DNA from: Streptomyces sp. DH-12
GTDB lineage: Bacteria; Actinomycetota; Actinomycetes; Streptomycetales; Streptomycetaceae
Direction: 5' to 3'
DNA: 64,000 bases
NCBI RefSeq assembly: GCF_002899455.1
Contig: NZ_PPFB01000001.1
Span: 6,230,001 to 6,294,000 of the forward strand
This document shows positions 34,590 through 42,580 of this stretch, piece after piece. The translations under genes and the position numbers were made by a program. The notes under the pieces were generated by a model. The model was not told the DNA's origin and searched no databases. It was given only the letters and a program-made list of their open reading frames with translations. The first letter of the stretch is position 1; each line of letters opens with the position of its first letter.

Positions 34590-34602
34590 GGACTAGACCA
34601 CT
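34590..34602. promoter_or_regulatory. DasR-like operator (dre) with no chitinase gene behind it
   Basis: GGACTAGACCACT (minus strand AGTGGTCTAGTCC) agrees with the DasR consensus around TGGTCTAGACCA in all but two or three outer positions. No chitin or N-acetylglucosamine gene is adjacent. I recall that S. coelicolor has chitinase chiI next to ribE at this place, so this may be a leftover promoter element. Confidence 0.45.
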
Positions 34603-34781
34603 TAGTCAAGAGATGCGGACGGGTTCCCGGGGTGGCGGCAAGTGAGCGTACAGCCAGGGAAGTTGCGCGTCGCGCGACCCTTGGTGGCCGCCTCGTCGCC
34701 CTCTGTGACTCACGCCACACCACTCACCCGCGTGGCCGAGCCCCGGCCGTGGCAGACTGGGGCAGTACCAGTAGCAGCGCA

Positions 34782-34907
34782 CTCCGGGGTCGGTGAAAGT
34801 CCGAACCGGCGGTTACAGTCCGCGACCCGGTCGCCTCCAGCGACCGGTTGACCAGGTGAAATTCCTGGACCGACGGTTAAAGTCCGGATGGGAGGCAGTG
34901 CGCGGCG
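34782..34907 (+). promoter_or_regulatory. FMN riboswitch (RFN element)
   Basis: Contains the conserved RFN boxes in order: GGGTCGGTGAAAGTCCGAAC, CCGGCGGT, then CCGACGGTTAAAGTCCGGAT and GGGAGGCAGTG. It folds as the six-helix FMN aptamer in the leader of ribE, about 145-270 nt before the start. The CGCCC-TTC-GGGCG hairpin at 34940-34952 may belong to the switching part. FMN binding is expected to shut off the rib operon. Confidence 0.93.
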
Positions 34908-35049
34908 GGCGGGCATCCATGCGCGCCGCCGTACCGGTTCGCCCTTCGGGCGTGCCCTGTCCGGCGTCGCTCCCGGTGTCCTCGCCCGTGATCCTGTCGT
35001 CATCGACAGCCCCGGAGTCCGTGCCCGAAGAGGCAGGAGGACCCGGGAA

Positions 35050-35664
35050 GTGTTCACCGGAATCGTCGAAGAGCTGGGTGAGGTCACCGCCGTCGAGACC
35101 CTCGACGACGCCTGTCGCTTCCGGCTGCGCGGCCCCCTCGTCACCCGGGGCGCCCGGCACGGAGACTCCATCGCCGTCAACGGCGTGTGCCTCACCGTCG
35201 TCGAGCACGAGGGCGACGAGTTCACCGCCGACGTCATGGCGGAGACCCTCGACCGCTCCAGCCTCGGCGTCCTCACCGTCGGCTCCCGCGTCAACCTCGA
35301 GCGGCCCACCGCCGTCGGCGACCGCCTCGGCGGCCACATCGTGCAGGGCCACGTCGACGGCACCGGCGAGATCCTCGAGCGCACCCCCTCCGAGCACTGG
35401 GAGATCGTCAGGATCTCCCTCCCCGCGGACCTGAGCCGCTACGTCGTGGAGAAGGGCTCCATCACCGTCGACGGCATCAGCCTCACCGTCGTCGACGCCG
35501 GATGCGACCACTTCACCGTCAGCCTCATCCCCACCACCCTCGCCCTGACCACCCTCGGCCTCAAGAAGCCCGGGGACCCGGTCAACCTCGAGGTGGACGT
35601 CATCGCCAAGTACGTCGAGCGGATGCTCGGCGACCGCGTCGCCGGTGAGGGGGCCTCCCGGTGA
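35050..35664 (+). CDS. ribE: Riboflavin synthase, alpha chain
   Basis: Dismutates two 6,7-dimethyl-8-ribityllumazines to riboflavin. 204 residues from GTG 35050 with GGAGG just upstream. Two tandem lumazine-binding barrels: the first starts 'FTGIVEELGEV' with 'SIAVNGVCLTVV', the second repeats this as 'SITVDGISLTVV' (about 140-151), and 'GHIVQGHVDGTG' links them. First gene of the FMN-controlled operon; stop overlaps ribM (GTGA). Confidence 0.96.
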   Translation: MFTGIVEELGEVTAVETLDDACRFRLRGPLVTRGARHGDSIAVNGVCLTVVEHEGDEFTADVMAETLDRSSLGVLTVGSRVNLERPTAVGDRLGGHIVQGHVDGTGEILERTPSEHWEIVRISLPADLSRYVVEKGSITVDGISLTVVDAGCDHFTVSLIPTTLALTTLGLKKPGDPVNLEVDVIAKYVERMLGDRVAGEGASR

Positions 35665-36302
35665 ACTGGCTCAACTCCGAGGCCTTCACCCTGTTCGGCC
35701 AGCACATCAAGTGGTCGGACATGATCGGCAACGTGATCGGCCTGATCGGCCTCGCCCTCGGCTGGCGCCGCTCCCTGTGGACCTGGCCCGCCCAGTTCCT
35801 CTCCGGGCTCATCCTCTTCGCCGCGTTCGCCACCGCTCACCTCTCCGGCAGCGCCGGCAAGCAGGTCGTCGTCATGCTCGTCGCCGCCTGGGGCTTCCGG
35901 CAGTGGCAGCGCGGCCGGCAGCAGGCCCAGGACGGCTCCGTCGCCGTCCGGTTCGCCACCTGGCGCGAGCGGGGCGTGCTGTTCGCCGGGGCCGCCGTCG
36001 GCACCCTCGCCGTCGGGGGCCTCTTCACCGCCTACCCGTCCCTGTCCTGGGACCCCTGGCCGGACGCCTACATCTTCGTCGGCACGGTCGTCGCGATGTA
36101 CGCCCAGGCCCGCGGCATGGTCGAGTTCTGGTTCGCCTGGCTGCTCGTCGACCTCGTCGGCGTCCCGCTGAACTTCGCCAACGGCTTCGCCTTCTCCGGC
36201 TTCGTCTACGTCATCTACGGCGCACTCGTCCTGTGGGGCATGCGCGACTGGTGGCTGCGCACCCGCGAGGCGCGGCCCGCACCGGAAGGAGCGCCGGCAT
36301 GA
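35661..36302 (+). CDS. ribM: PnuC-family transporter, probable riboflavin importer RibM
   Basis: 213 residues, GTG start overlapping ribE. About seven membrane spans; 'IGNVIGLIGLALGWRRSLWT' and 'WPAQFLSGLILFAAF' near the start and 'WFAWLLVDLVGVPLNFANGF' later are PnuC-like. PnuC proteins move vitamins by facilitated diffusion, trapped by phosphorylation. Its place in an FMN-riboswitch operon points to riboflavin (RibM, known in Corynebacterium and Streptomyces) rather than nicotinamide riboside. ATGA overlap with ribBA. Confidence 0.85.
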   Translation: MNWLNSEAFTLFGQHIKWSDMIGNVIGLIGLALGWRRSLWTWPAQFLSGLILFAAFATAHLSGSAGKQVVVMLVAAWGFRQWQRGRQQAQDGSVAVRFATWRERGVLFAGAAVGTLAVGGLFTAYPSLSWDPWPDAYIFVGTVVAMYAQARGMVEFWFAWLLVDLVGVPLNFANGFAFSGFVYVIYGALVLWGMRDWWLRTREARPAPEGAPA

Positions 36303-37669
36303 GCGCCCACCCGTCACCCGCCACCACCCCGAACGAGGCTCCCCCGGAGCGGAAGGCCTGGGGGGACCCCCGTCGCGCCGCCCCCTCGATCCCGCCGACC
36401 CTGTACGACACCGAGGACCTCGGCCTCCGGCTCGACCCCGTCGAGCAGGCGATCGCCGACATCGCCGCCGGCCGCCCCGTGGTGGTCGTCGACGACGAGA
36501 ACCGGGAGAACGAGGGCGACCTGATCGTCGCCGCCGAGAAGGCGACCGAGGAGATCGTCGCCTTCATGATGACCGAGTGCCGCGGCATGATCTGCGCCCC
36601 CATGACGGGCGAGGAGCTCGACCGGCTGGACATCCCGCAGATGGTGGCGCAGAACACCGAGTCGATGCGGACCGCGTTCACCGTCACCGTCGACGGCTCC
36701 GCCGCCCACGGGGTGACCACCGGCATCTCCGCCTCCGACCGGGCCACCACGCTCCGGCTGCTGGCCTGCGGCACCGCCGCACCGGACGACTTCGTCCGCC
36801 CCGGCCACATCTTCCCGCTGCGCGCCCGTCCCGGCGGCGTGCTCGAGCGCGACGGCCACACCGAGGCCGCCGTCGACCTGGCCCGCCTCGCGGGACTGCG
36901 CCCGGCCGGCGCCATCGTGGAGATCGCCGGCGAGGACGGCCGCATGCTGCGCCTGCCCGAACTGGTGCCCTTCGCCCGCAAGCACGGCCTGTCGATCATC
37001 TCCATCGAGGACCTGATCGCCTACCGCCGCGGCAGCGAGCCCACCGTCCGCCGCGAGGCCGAGGTGCGGCTGCCCACCTCCCACGGCACCTTCACCGCGT
37101 ACGGCTTCCGCTCCACCGTCGACGGCGTCGAGCACGTCGCCCTGGTGCACGGCGACCTCGGCGACGGCGAGGACGTCCTCGTGCGCATGCACTCCGAATG
37201 CCTCACCGGGGACGTCTTCGGCTCCCGGCGCTGCGACTGCGGCCCCCAGCTCGACGCCTCCCTGGACCGCATCCAGGCCGAGGGCCGGGGCGTCGTCGTC
37301 TACCTGCGCGGCCACGAGGGACGCGGCATCGGCCTGATGTCCAAGCTGCGCGCCTACGAACTGCAGGAGCGCGGCCGCGACACCCTCGACGCCAACCTCG
37401 AACTCGGCCTGCCCGCCGACGCCCGCGACTACGCCGCGGGCGCGCGGATCCTCGCCGACCTGGGCGTCCGCAGCGTCCGCCTGATGACCAACAACCCCGA
37501 CAAGTCCGACGCGCTCGCCCGCCACGGCATCGACGTCCGCCGGCGCGAGCCGATGCCCGTCACCGCGAGCGAGCACAACCTCCGCTACCTGCGCACCAAG
37601 CGGGACCGGATGGGCCACGACCTGCCCTGGCTGGACACGCCGACCGTGCCCGCCTGCGGCAACCAGTGA
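36299..37669 (+). CDS. ribBA: 3,4-dihydroxy-2-butanone 4-phosphate synthase / GTP cyclohydrolase II
   Basis: Makes both precursors of riboflavin from ribulose-5-phosphate and GTP. 456 residues from ATG 36299. The RibB half (about 45-245) has 'VDDENRENEGDLIVAAE' and 'TGISASDRATT'. The RibA half (about 255-440) has the zinc Cys cluster 'SECLTGDVFGSRRCDCG' and 'GHEGRGIGL'. The first 45 residues are an unconserved tail that includes a palindromic DNA repeat (36339-36371) read as protein. Confidence 0.95.
   Translation: MSAHPSPATTPNEAPPERKAWGDPRRAAPSIPPTLYDTEDLGLRLDPVEQAIADIAAGRPVVVVDDENRENEGDLIVAAEKATEEIVAFMMTECRGMICAPMTGEELDRLDIPQMVAQNTESMRTAFTVTVDGSAAHGVTTGISASDRATTLRLLACGTAAPDDFVRPGHIFPLRARPGGVLERDGHTEAAVDLARLAGLRPAGAIVEIAGEDGRMLRLPELVPFARKHGLSIISIEDLIAYRRGSEPTVRREAEVRLPTSHGTFTAYGFRSTVDGVEHVALVHGDLGDGEDVLVRMHSECLTGDVFGSRRCDCGPQLDASLDRIQAEGRGVVVYLRGHEGRGIGLMSKLRAYELQERGRDTLDANLELGLPADARDYAAGARILADLGVRSVRLMTNNPDKSDALARHGIDVRRREPMPVTASEHNLRYLRTKRDRMGHDLPWLDTPTVPACGNQ
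36339..36371. repeat. Palindromic repeat inside the ribBA 5' end
   Basis: CTCCCCCGGAGC...CCTGGGGGGACCCCCG: a C-run, short middle and G-run followed by GGACCCCC, the layout of a dispersed Streptomyces palindromic repeat. It is in frame and encodes part of the weakly conserved N-terminal tail. A second, similar copy is inside hisG. Confidence 0.5.
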
Positions 37670-37688
37670 GAGAACCACGAGGAGAGAC

Positions 37689-38174
37689 GTGAGCGGCAAG
37701 GGTGCACCGGAGCTGACCGTACGCAATGTGGGTGACCTGCGGGTCGCCGTCGTCGCGGCACAGTGGCACGAGAAGGTGATGGACGGACTGGTGGACGGCG
37801 CCCTGCGCGCCCTGCACGACCTGGGCATCGACGAGCCGACCCTGCTCAGGGTCCCCGGCAGCTGGGAACTGCCCGTCGTCGCCAAGGTGCTGGCCGGCCG
37901 GGGCTACGACGCGATCGTCGCCCTCGGCGTCGTCATCCGGGGCGGCACACCCCACTTCGACTACGTGTGCCAGGGCGTCACCCAGGGGCTCACCCAGGTG
38001 TCCGTCGACACCGGCGTCCCCGTGGGCTTCGGCGTCCTCACGTGCGACGACGAACAGCAGGCCCTGGACCGCGCCGGACTGCCCGGCTCCCGCGAGGACA
38101 AGGGGCACGAGGCGGTCACCGCGGCCGTCGCCACCGCCGCCTGCCTGCGCTCGGTGTCCGAACCCTGGCGGTGA
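37689..38174 (+). CDS. ribH: 6,7-dimethyl-8-ribityllumazine synthase
   Basis: Condenses the RibA and RibB products to lumazine. 161 residues from GTG 37689, with GAGGAGA before it. Conserved 'AAQWHEKVMDGLVDGAL', 'VPGSWELPVVAKVLA' and 'ALGVVIRGGTPHFDYVC' (with the catalytic His) are present. It forms icosahedral or pentameric shells in other bacteria. Fourth gene of the rib operon; hisE follows after 34 bp. Confidence 0.96.
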   Translation: MSGKGAPELTVRNVGDLRVAVVAAQWHEKVMDGLVDGALRALHDLGIDEPTLLRVPGSWELPVVAKVLAGRGYDAIVALGVVIRGGTPHFDYVCQGVTQGLTQVSVDTGVPVGFGVLTCDDEQQALDRAGLPGSREDKGHEAVTAAVATAACLRSVSEPWR

Positions 38175-38208
38175 GCAGTCCCCGTCACCGCGTAGGGTAA
38201 GGACCACC

Positions 38209-38481
38209 ATGTCCAAGAAGACGTTCGAGGAGCTCTTCACCGAGCTCCAGCACAAGGCCGCCCACGGGGACCCCGCCACCTCCCGCACCGCCGAGCTGGT
38301 GGGCAAGGGCGTCCATGCCATCGGCAAGAAGGTCGTCGAGGAGGCCGCCGAGGTCTGGATGGCCGCCGAGTACGAGGGCAAGGAGGCGGCCGCCGAGGAG
38401 ATCTCGCAGCTGCTGTACCACGTCCAGGTGATGATGGTCGCCCGCGGCATCTCCCTCGACGACGTCTACGCCCACCTGTAA
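38209..38481 (+). CDS. hisE: Phosphoribosyl-ATP pyrophosphatase
   Basis: Second step of histidine synthesis, cleaving PR-ATP to PR-AMP. 90 residues from ATG 38209; MazG-like helical fold with 'GKKVVEEAAEVWMAAEYEGK', whose Glu residues bind magnesium. It is unlinked from hisI but directly before hisG and after the rib genes, the normal Streptomyces order, which ties histidine and riboflavin synthesis (both start from ribose phosphates and purines) into one neighbourhood. Confidence 0.95.
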   Translation: MSKKTFEELFTELQHKAAHGDPATSRTAELVGKGVHAIGKKVVEEAAEVWMAAEYEGKEAAAEEISQLLYHVQVMMVARGISLDDVYAHL

Positions 38482-38528
38482 GAAGCCCTGCCCCACCCCA
38501 CCCGTTCCAAGCGAAGGAAGCCGACCTC

Positions 38529-39413
38529 ATGCTGCGCATCGCCGTCCCCAACAAGGGTTCCCTGTCAGGACCTGCGGCGGAGATGCTGCATGAGGCCGGC
38601 TACCGGCAGCGCAGGGAGTCCAAGGAACTGCGGATCGTCGACCCGGTCAACGAGGTCGAGTTCTTCTACCTCCGCCCCCGCGACATCGCGATCTACGTCG
38701 CCTCCGGCCAGTTGGACATCGGCATCACCGGCCGTGACCTGCTGATCGACTCCGGAGCCGACGCCGAGGAGATCCTCCCGCTCGGTTTCGCCCGCTCCAC
38801 CTTCCGCTACGCCGCCAAGCCCGGCACCATCACCGGGGCCGGCGACCTCGCCGGCAAGACCGTCGCCACCTCCTACGAGGGCATCGTCGCCGCGCACCTC
38901 GCCGAGCACGGCATCGACGCCTCCGTCGTCCACCTCGACGGCGCCGTGGAGACCGCCATCCAGCTCGGCGTCGCCCAGGTCATCGCGGACGTCGTGGAGA
39001 CCGGCACCTCGATGCGCAACGCCGGCCTCGAGGTCGTCGGCGACCCGATCATGACCTCCGAGGCCGTGGTCATCCTCCCCCGGGCTCGGACACACTCGGC
39101 CGGGGGGACCCCCACCACCGGCGCGGACGGCGAGGAGCCCAAGGTGCAGCAGTTCCTGCGCCGCCTCCAGGGCGTCCTGGTCGCCCGCACGTACGTGATG
39201 ATGGACTACGACTGCCGGGTCGAGCAGCTGGAGAAGGCCGTCGCGCTGACCCCCGGCCTGGAGTCCCCGACCGTCTCGCCGCTGCACAACGAGGGCTGGG
39301 TCGCCGTCCGGGCGATGGTGCCCTCCAAGGACGCGCAGCGGATCATGGACGACCTGTACGACATCGGGGCCCGCGCCATCCTCACCACAGCGATCCACGC
39401 CTGCCGTCTGTGA
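38529..39413 (+). CDS. hisG: ATP phosphoribosyltransferase (long form)
   Basis: First, feedback-controlled step of histidine synthesis. 294 residues from ATG 38529. 'LRIAVPNKGSLS' start, 'DIGITGRDLL', and the PRPP loop near 'DVVETGTSMRNAGL' (about 155-168). A C-terminal regulatory domain (about 215-290) means no HisZ partner is needed. Residues 183-195 ('PRARTHSAGGTPTTG') are an extra segment of about a dozen residues relative to the usual length near 282, caused by a palindromic repeat (39075-39113). Confidence 0.94.
   Translation: MLRIAVPNKGSLSGPAAEMLHEAGYRQRRESKELRIVDPVNEVEFFYLRPRDIAIYVASGQLDIGITGRDLLIDSGADAEEILPLGFARSTFRYAAKPGTITGAGDLAGKTVATSYEGIVAAHLAEHGIDASVVHLDGAVETAIQLGVAQVIADVVETGTSMRNAGLEVVGDPIMTSEAVVILPRARTHSAGGTPTTGADGEEPKVQQFLRRLQGVLVARTYVMMDYDCRVEQLEKAVALTPGLESPTVSPLHNEGWVAVRAMVPSKDAQRIMDDLYDIGARAILTTAIHACRL
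39075..39113. repeat. Palindromic repeat inserted in hisG
   Basis: CTCCCCCGGGCTCGG, a 6-nt centre, then TCGGCCGGGGGGACCCCCA. An in-frame insertion in a surface loop between the two halves of HisG. Same family as the copies at 36339 and, degraded, near 5738 and 45779. Confidence 0.55.
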
Positions 39414-39433
39414 CCGGGCAGGGAGGAACCGTC

Positions 39434-39895
39434 ATGTCCGGCACCGAGCTTCCCGAGCTGCCCGTCACCTTCCGGCCCGGCCGCACCCGTGCCGTGCTGC
39501 TCTCCGCGGGCGTCGCGCTGTTCGTCGTCGTCAGCCTGATCGGGCTGCTCCTGAGCGGGCTCGGCCCGGGGGAGCGGGTCAGCTTCGTGTTCACCGCCGC
39601 GCTGCTGGCCGGTGTGCTGTTCCTGCTGGCCCGGCCGAAGATCGTCGCCGACGAGGCGGGCGTCACGGTCGTCAACATCGTGCACCGGCGCCGCCTCGAG
39701 TGGGCGGAGATCCTTCAGGTGAACCTCCGCTCGGGTGACGCCTGGGTGTTCCTCGACCTCAGCGACGGCACCACCCTGCCCGCGCTCGGCATCCAGCCGG
39801 GTATCGCCAGGCAGCGCGCCGTCGCCGACGCCCGCGTCCTGCGGGCCCTCGCCGAGGCGCACTCCGCGCCCGAGGCCGAGACGCCCCGCGACTGA
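39434..39895 (+). CDS. PH-domain membrane protein
   Basis: 153 residues from ATG 39434, chosen for the GGAGGA at 39422-39427; a GTG at 39410 overlapping the hisG stop would add eight residues. Two membrane segments (about 22-42 and 50-68), then a bacterial PH-like domain 'DEAGVTVVNIVHRRRLEWAE' (about 80-99) facing the cytoplasm. Function unknown; last gene of the rib-his run. Confidence 0.8.
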   Translation: MSGTELPELPVTFRPGRTRAVLLSAGVALFVVVSLIGLLLSGLGPGERVSFVFTAALLAGVLFLLARPKIVADEAGVTVVNIVHRRRLEWAEILQVNLRSGDAWVFLDLSDGTTLPALGIQPGIARQRAVADARVLRALAEAHSAPEAETPRD

Positions 39896-39957
39896 CCCCG
39901 GCCGGCCCGCCGCTCCGTCCGGACCCGCCGCGGCGGCCCCCGTCTTGATTAATCTGT

Positions 39958-39990
39958 GGGGCGGAGGCGCGCCGACAGCGCCTCCGCCCC
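39958..39990. terminator. 13-bp hairpin after the rib-his operon, before the CNNM genes
   Basis: GGGGCGGAGGCGC (39958-39970) / GCGCCTCCGCCCC (39978-39990), perfect, with loop GCCGACA. It is immediately preceded by an AT-rich TTGATTAATC (39945-39954) that contains a palindrome. It may end the upstream operon, or be a leader structure of the CNNM operon; no T-run follows. Confidence 0.55.
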
Positions 39991-40138
39991 TGCCGCCCGC
40001 GCGGTGCGCCGAGGGGCCCCAGCTATCCGAGGAGTGACCCTCTCCGGCGATGGACGGATCCTCCTGCAGTACCTGCGCCGCTCCCTGCCGGCACAGCGCC
40101 CGTCTCCCGGTGGGCGCGCACGCGGAGGCGGCGGCGTC

Positions 40139-41470
40139 ATGAGCACCCCTCTGCTGCTCCTCGCAGCCGCCTTCCTGCTGATCCTGGCCAACGGCTTCTT
40201 CGTGGCCGCCGAGTTCGGCCTGGTCACCGTCGAGCGGGCGGACGCCGAGGAGGCCGCCGCGGGCGGCGACCGGCACGCCCGCCGGGTCGTCGCGTCCCTG
40301 CGTGAACTGTCCTTCCAGCTCTCCGGCACCCAGCTCGGCATCACCCTCACCTCCCTGGTGGTCGGCATGCTCGCCGAACCGGCCCTCGCCGCGCTGCTGG
40401 ACGCCCCGCTCACCGGCGCCGGGACACCGGCGGGCGCGGTCCCCGGCGTGTCCGTGGTGATCGGCATGCTGCTCGCGTCCGCCGTGCAGATGGTGATCGG
40501 CGAACTCGTGCCGAAGAACTGGGCGGTGTCCCGGCCGATGCAGGTCGCGCGCTTCGTCGCCGGTCCGCAGCACGCGTTCGCCCGCCTGTTCCGCCCGGTC
40601 ATCGCCGGGCTGAACGCCGTGGCCAACCGGCTGGTGCGGGCCATGGGCGTCGAGCCCGCCGAGGAGCTCGCCTCCGCCCGCACCCCCGGCGAACTGGTCT
40701 TCCTGGCCCGGCACTCGGCCCGCGCGGGCGCCCTGGAGCAGGACACGGCGGACCTCTTCGTCCGCACCCTGTCGCTGGGCGAGCTGACCGCCCAGCACGT
40801 CATGACCCCGCGCGTGCGGGTCAGCGCCCTCCAGGCGTCCGCGACCGCCGAGGACGTGGTCAACCTGACCCGCGCCACCGGCCTGTCCCGCTTCCCCGTC
40901 TACCGGGAACGGATCGACGAGATCGCCGGCATGGTCCACCTCAAGGACGCCCTCGCGGTCCCCGCGCACGAGCGGCTGCGCACCCCGGCCGGCCGCATCG
41001 CCCGCCCGGCGCTGCTGGTCCCCGAGACCCTGCCGGTGCGCCCGCTGCTCACCCGGCTGCGCAGCGAGCAGCCCATCGCGGTCGTCGTCGACGAGTACGG
41101 CGGCACCGCCGGCGTGGTCACCCTGGAGGACATCGTCGAGGAGATCGTCGGCGAGGTGCGCGACGAGCACGACGGACAGGACGTGCCGGAACTCGCCCCC
41201 GCCCCGCCGGAGGACGGCGACCCGGCCTGGGACGTCGACGGCGGCGCCCGGATCGACACCCTGCGCCGGGCCGGGCTGGAGGTCCCCGAGGGCCCCTACG
41301 AGACGGTGGCCGGCCTGGTCGCCGACGCGCTCGGCCGGATCCCGGCCGTGGGGGACCGCGCGGAACTGCCCGGCTGGCGGCTGTCCGTGCACCGCGTCGA
41401 GCACTACCGCGCGGAACGGGTCCGCCTGGTCCGTACGGCCCGGCTGCCCGTGGCGGAGGCCGCCGGATGA
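40139..41470 (+). CDS. CNNM/CorC-type membrane protein with CBS pair
   Basis: 443 residues from ATG 40139; the frame is open further upstream (GTG 40034), so the start is uncertain. DUF21/CNNM membrane domain (about 1-190, 'LILANGFFVAAEFGLVTVER'), two CBS domains (about 215-340, 'MTPRVRVSALQ', 'VVVDEYGGTAGVVTLEDIVEEIVGE' read in parts) and a C-terminal CorC_HlyC domain (about 355-435). The family exports or senses magnesium or other divalent cations. Old label 'hemolysin' is misleading. Overlaps the next gene by four bases. Confidence 0.88.
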   Translation: MSTPLLLLAAAFLLILANGFFVAAEFGLVTVERADAEEAAAGGDRHARRVVASLRELSFQLSGTQLGITLTSLVVGMLAEPALAALLDAPLTGAGTPAGAVPGVSVVIGMLLASAVQMVIGELVPKNWAVSRPMQVARFVAGPQHAFARLFRPVIAGLNAVANRLVRAMGVEPAEELASARTPGELVFLARHSARAGALEQDTADLFVRTLSLGELTAQHVMTPRVRVSALQASATAEDVVNLTRATGLSRFPVYRERIDEIAGMVHLKDALAVPAHERLRTPAGRIARPALLVPETLPVRPLLTRLRSEQPIAVVVDEYGGTAGVVTLEDIVEEIVGEVRDEHDGQDVPELAPAPPEDGDPAWDVDGGARIDTLRRAGLEVPEGPYETVAGLVADALGRIPAVGDRAELPGWRLSVHRVEHYRAERVRLVRTARLPVAEAAG

Positions 41471-42543
41471 GCCTCCTGCACCTGCTGTCGGCCGCACTCC
41501 TCGTGCTCGCCAACGGCTTCTTCGTCGGCGCCGAGTTCGCCCTGGTGTCGGTCCGCCGCAGCCAGATCGAACCGCTGGGCACCGCCCGCGCCCGCCAGGT
41601 GCTGCACGGCCTGGAGCATCTGCCGCAGATGATGGCGGCCGCCCAGTTCGGCATCACCGTCTGCTCGCTCACCCTGGGCGCGGTCGCCGAACCGACCGTC
41701 GCCCGGCTGCTGGAGCCGGTGTTCGCGTGGATGCGCCTGCCGCACGGGGTGATCCACCCGCTCGGCTACGTCATCGCGCTCGCCGCCGTGGTCTTCTTCC
41801 ACCTCGTCATCGGCGAGATGGTCCCGAAGAACCTGGCGATGGCCGCTCCCGAGAAGGCGGCCCTGTGGCTCAGCCCCGGCCTGGTGGGGTTCGCCCGCCT
41901 GTGCAGGCCGGTCACCGTCGCCCTCGGCGCCTGCGCCCGGGCCGTCCTGCGGCTGTTCCGCGTGGAGCCCAAGGACGAGGTGGAGGCCGTCTTCACCAGC
42001 GAGCAGCTCAACCGGCTGGTCGAGGACGCCGGCCAGGCCGGTCTGCTCGACCCGGAGGAGGCGGAGCGCCTGGAGGACGCCCTGGAGCTGGGCTCCCGCC
42101 CGGTCACGGACGTCCTGCTGCGCCGTGAGTCCCTGGTGACGGTCACCCCGGCGGTCACCGCGGGGCAGATCGTGGAGCTGACCGCCCGCACCGGGTACTC
42201 ACGCTTCCCGGTGGCGGCCGAGGGCGGCGCCTTCATGGGCTACCTGCACGTCAAGGACGTCCTGGACCTGGAGGACGCCGACCGGGCCGTCCCGCAGCAC
42301 CTGTGGCGCCCGATGACCACCCTGCGTCCCGAACTCCCGCTGGACGACGCCCTGACGGTGATGCGCCGGGCGGCCACCCACCTGGCCCAGGTGGCCGACG
42401 CGTCCGGCAAGGCGCTGGGCCTGGTCGCCCTGGAGGACGTCCTGGAGATGCTCGTGGGCGAGGTGCGGGACCCCGCCCACCGCGAGGTCACGCTCACCCC
42501 GCAGCGGGCGAGCGGGACACCGGAGGAGGCGATGGCCACCTGA
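41467..42543 (+). CDS. Second CNNM/CBS membrane protein, lacking the CorC domain
   Basis: 358 residues, ATG overlapping the previous stop. CNNM domain 'LVLANGFFVGAEFALVSVRR' with 'HLVIGEMVPKNLAMA' (about 113-127), then a CBS pair (about 200-335, 'LLRRESLVTVTPAVTAGQIV', 'LVALEDVLEMLVGEVRD'). It ends without a CorC_HlyC domain, unlike its neighbour. Coupled expression suggests the two work as a heteromer in cation transport (inference). Confidence 0.88.
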   Translation: MSLLHLLSAALLVLANGFFVGAEFALVSVRRSQIEPLGTARARQVLHGLEHLPQMMAAAQFGITVCSLTLGAVAEPTVARLLEPVFAWMRLPHGVIHPLGYVIALAAVVFFHLVIGEMVPKNLAMAAPEKAALWLSPGLVGFARLCRPVTVALGACARAVLRLFRVEPKDEVEAVFTSEQLNRLVEDAGQAGLLDPEEAERLEDALELGSRPVTDVLLRRESLVTVTPAVTAGQIVELTARTGYSRFPVAAEGGAFMGYLHVKDVLDLEDADRAVPQHLWRPMTTLRPELPLDDALTVMRRAATHLAQVADASGKALGLVALEDVLEMLVGEVRDPAHREVTLTPQRASGTPEEAMAT

Positions 42544-42580
42544 CGACGGGCGGTCCCTCGTCGTCACGCCCGTCGGGGTC

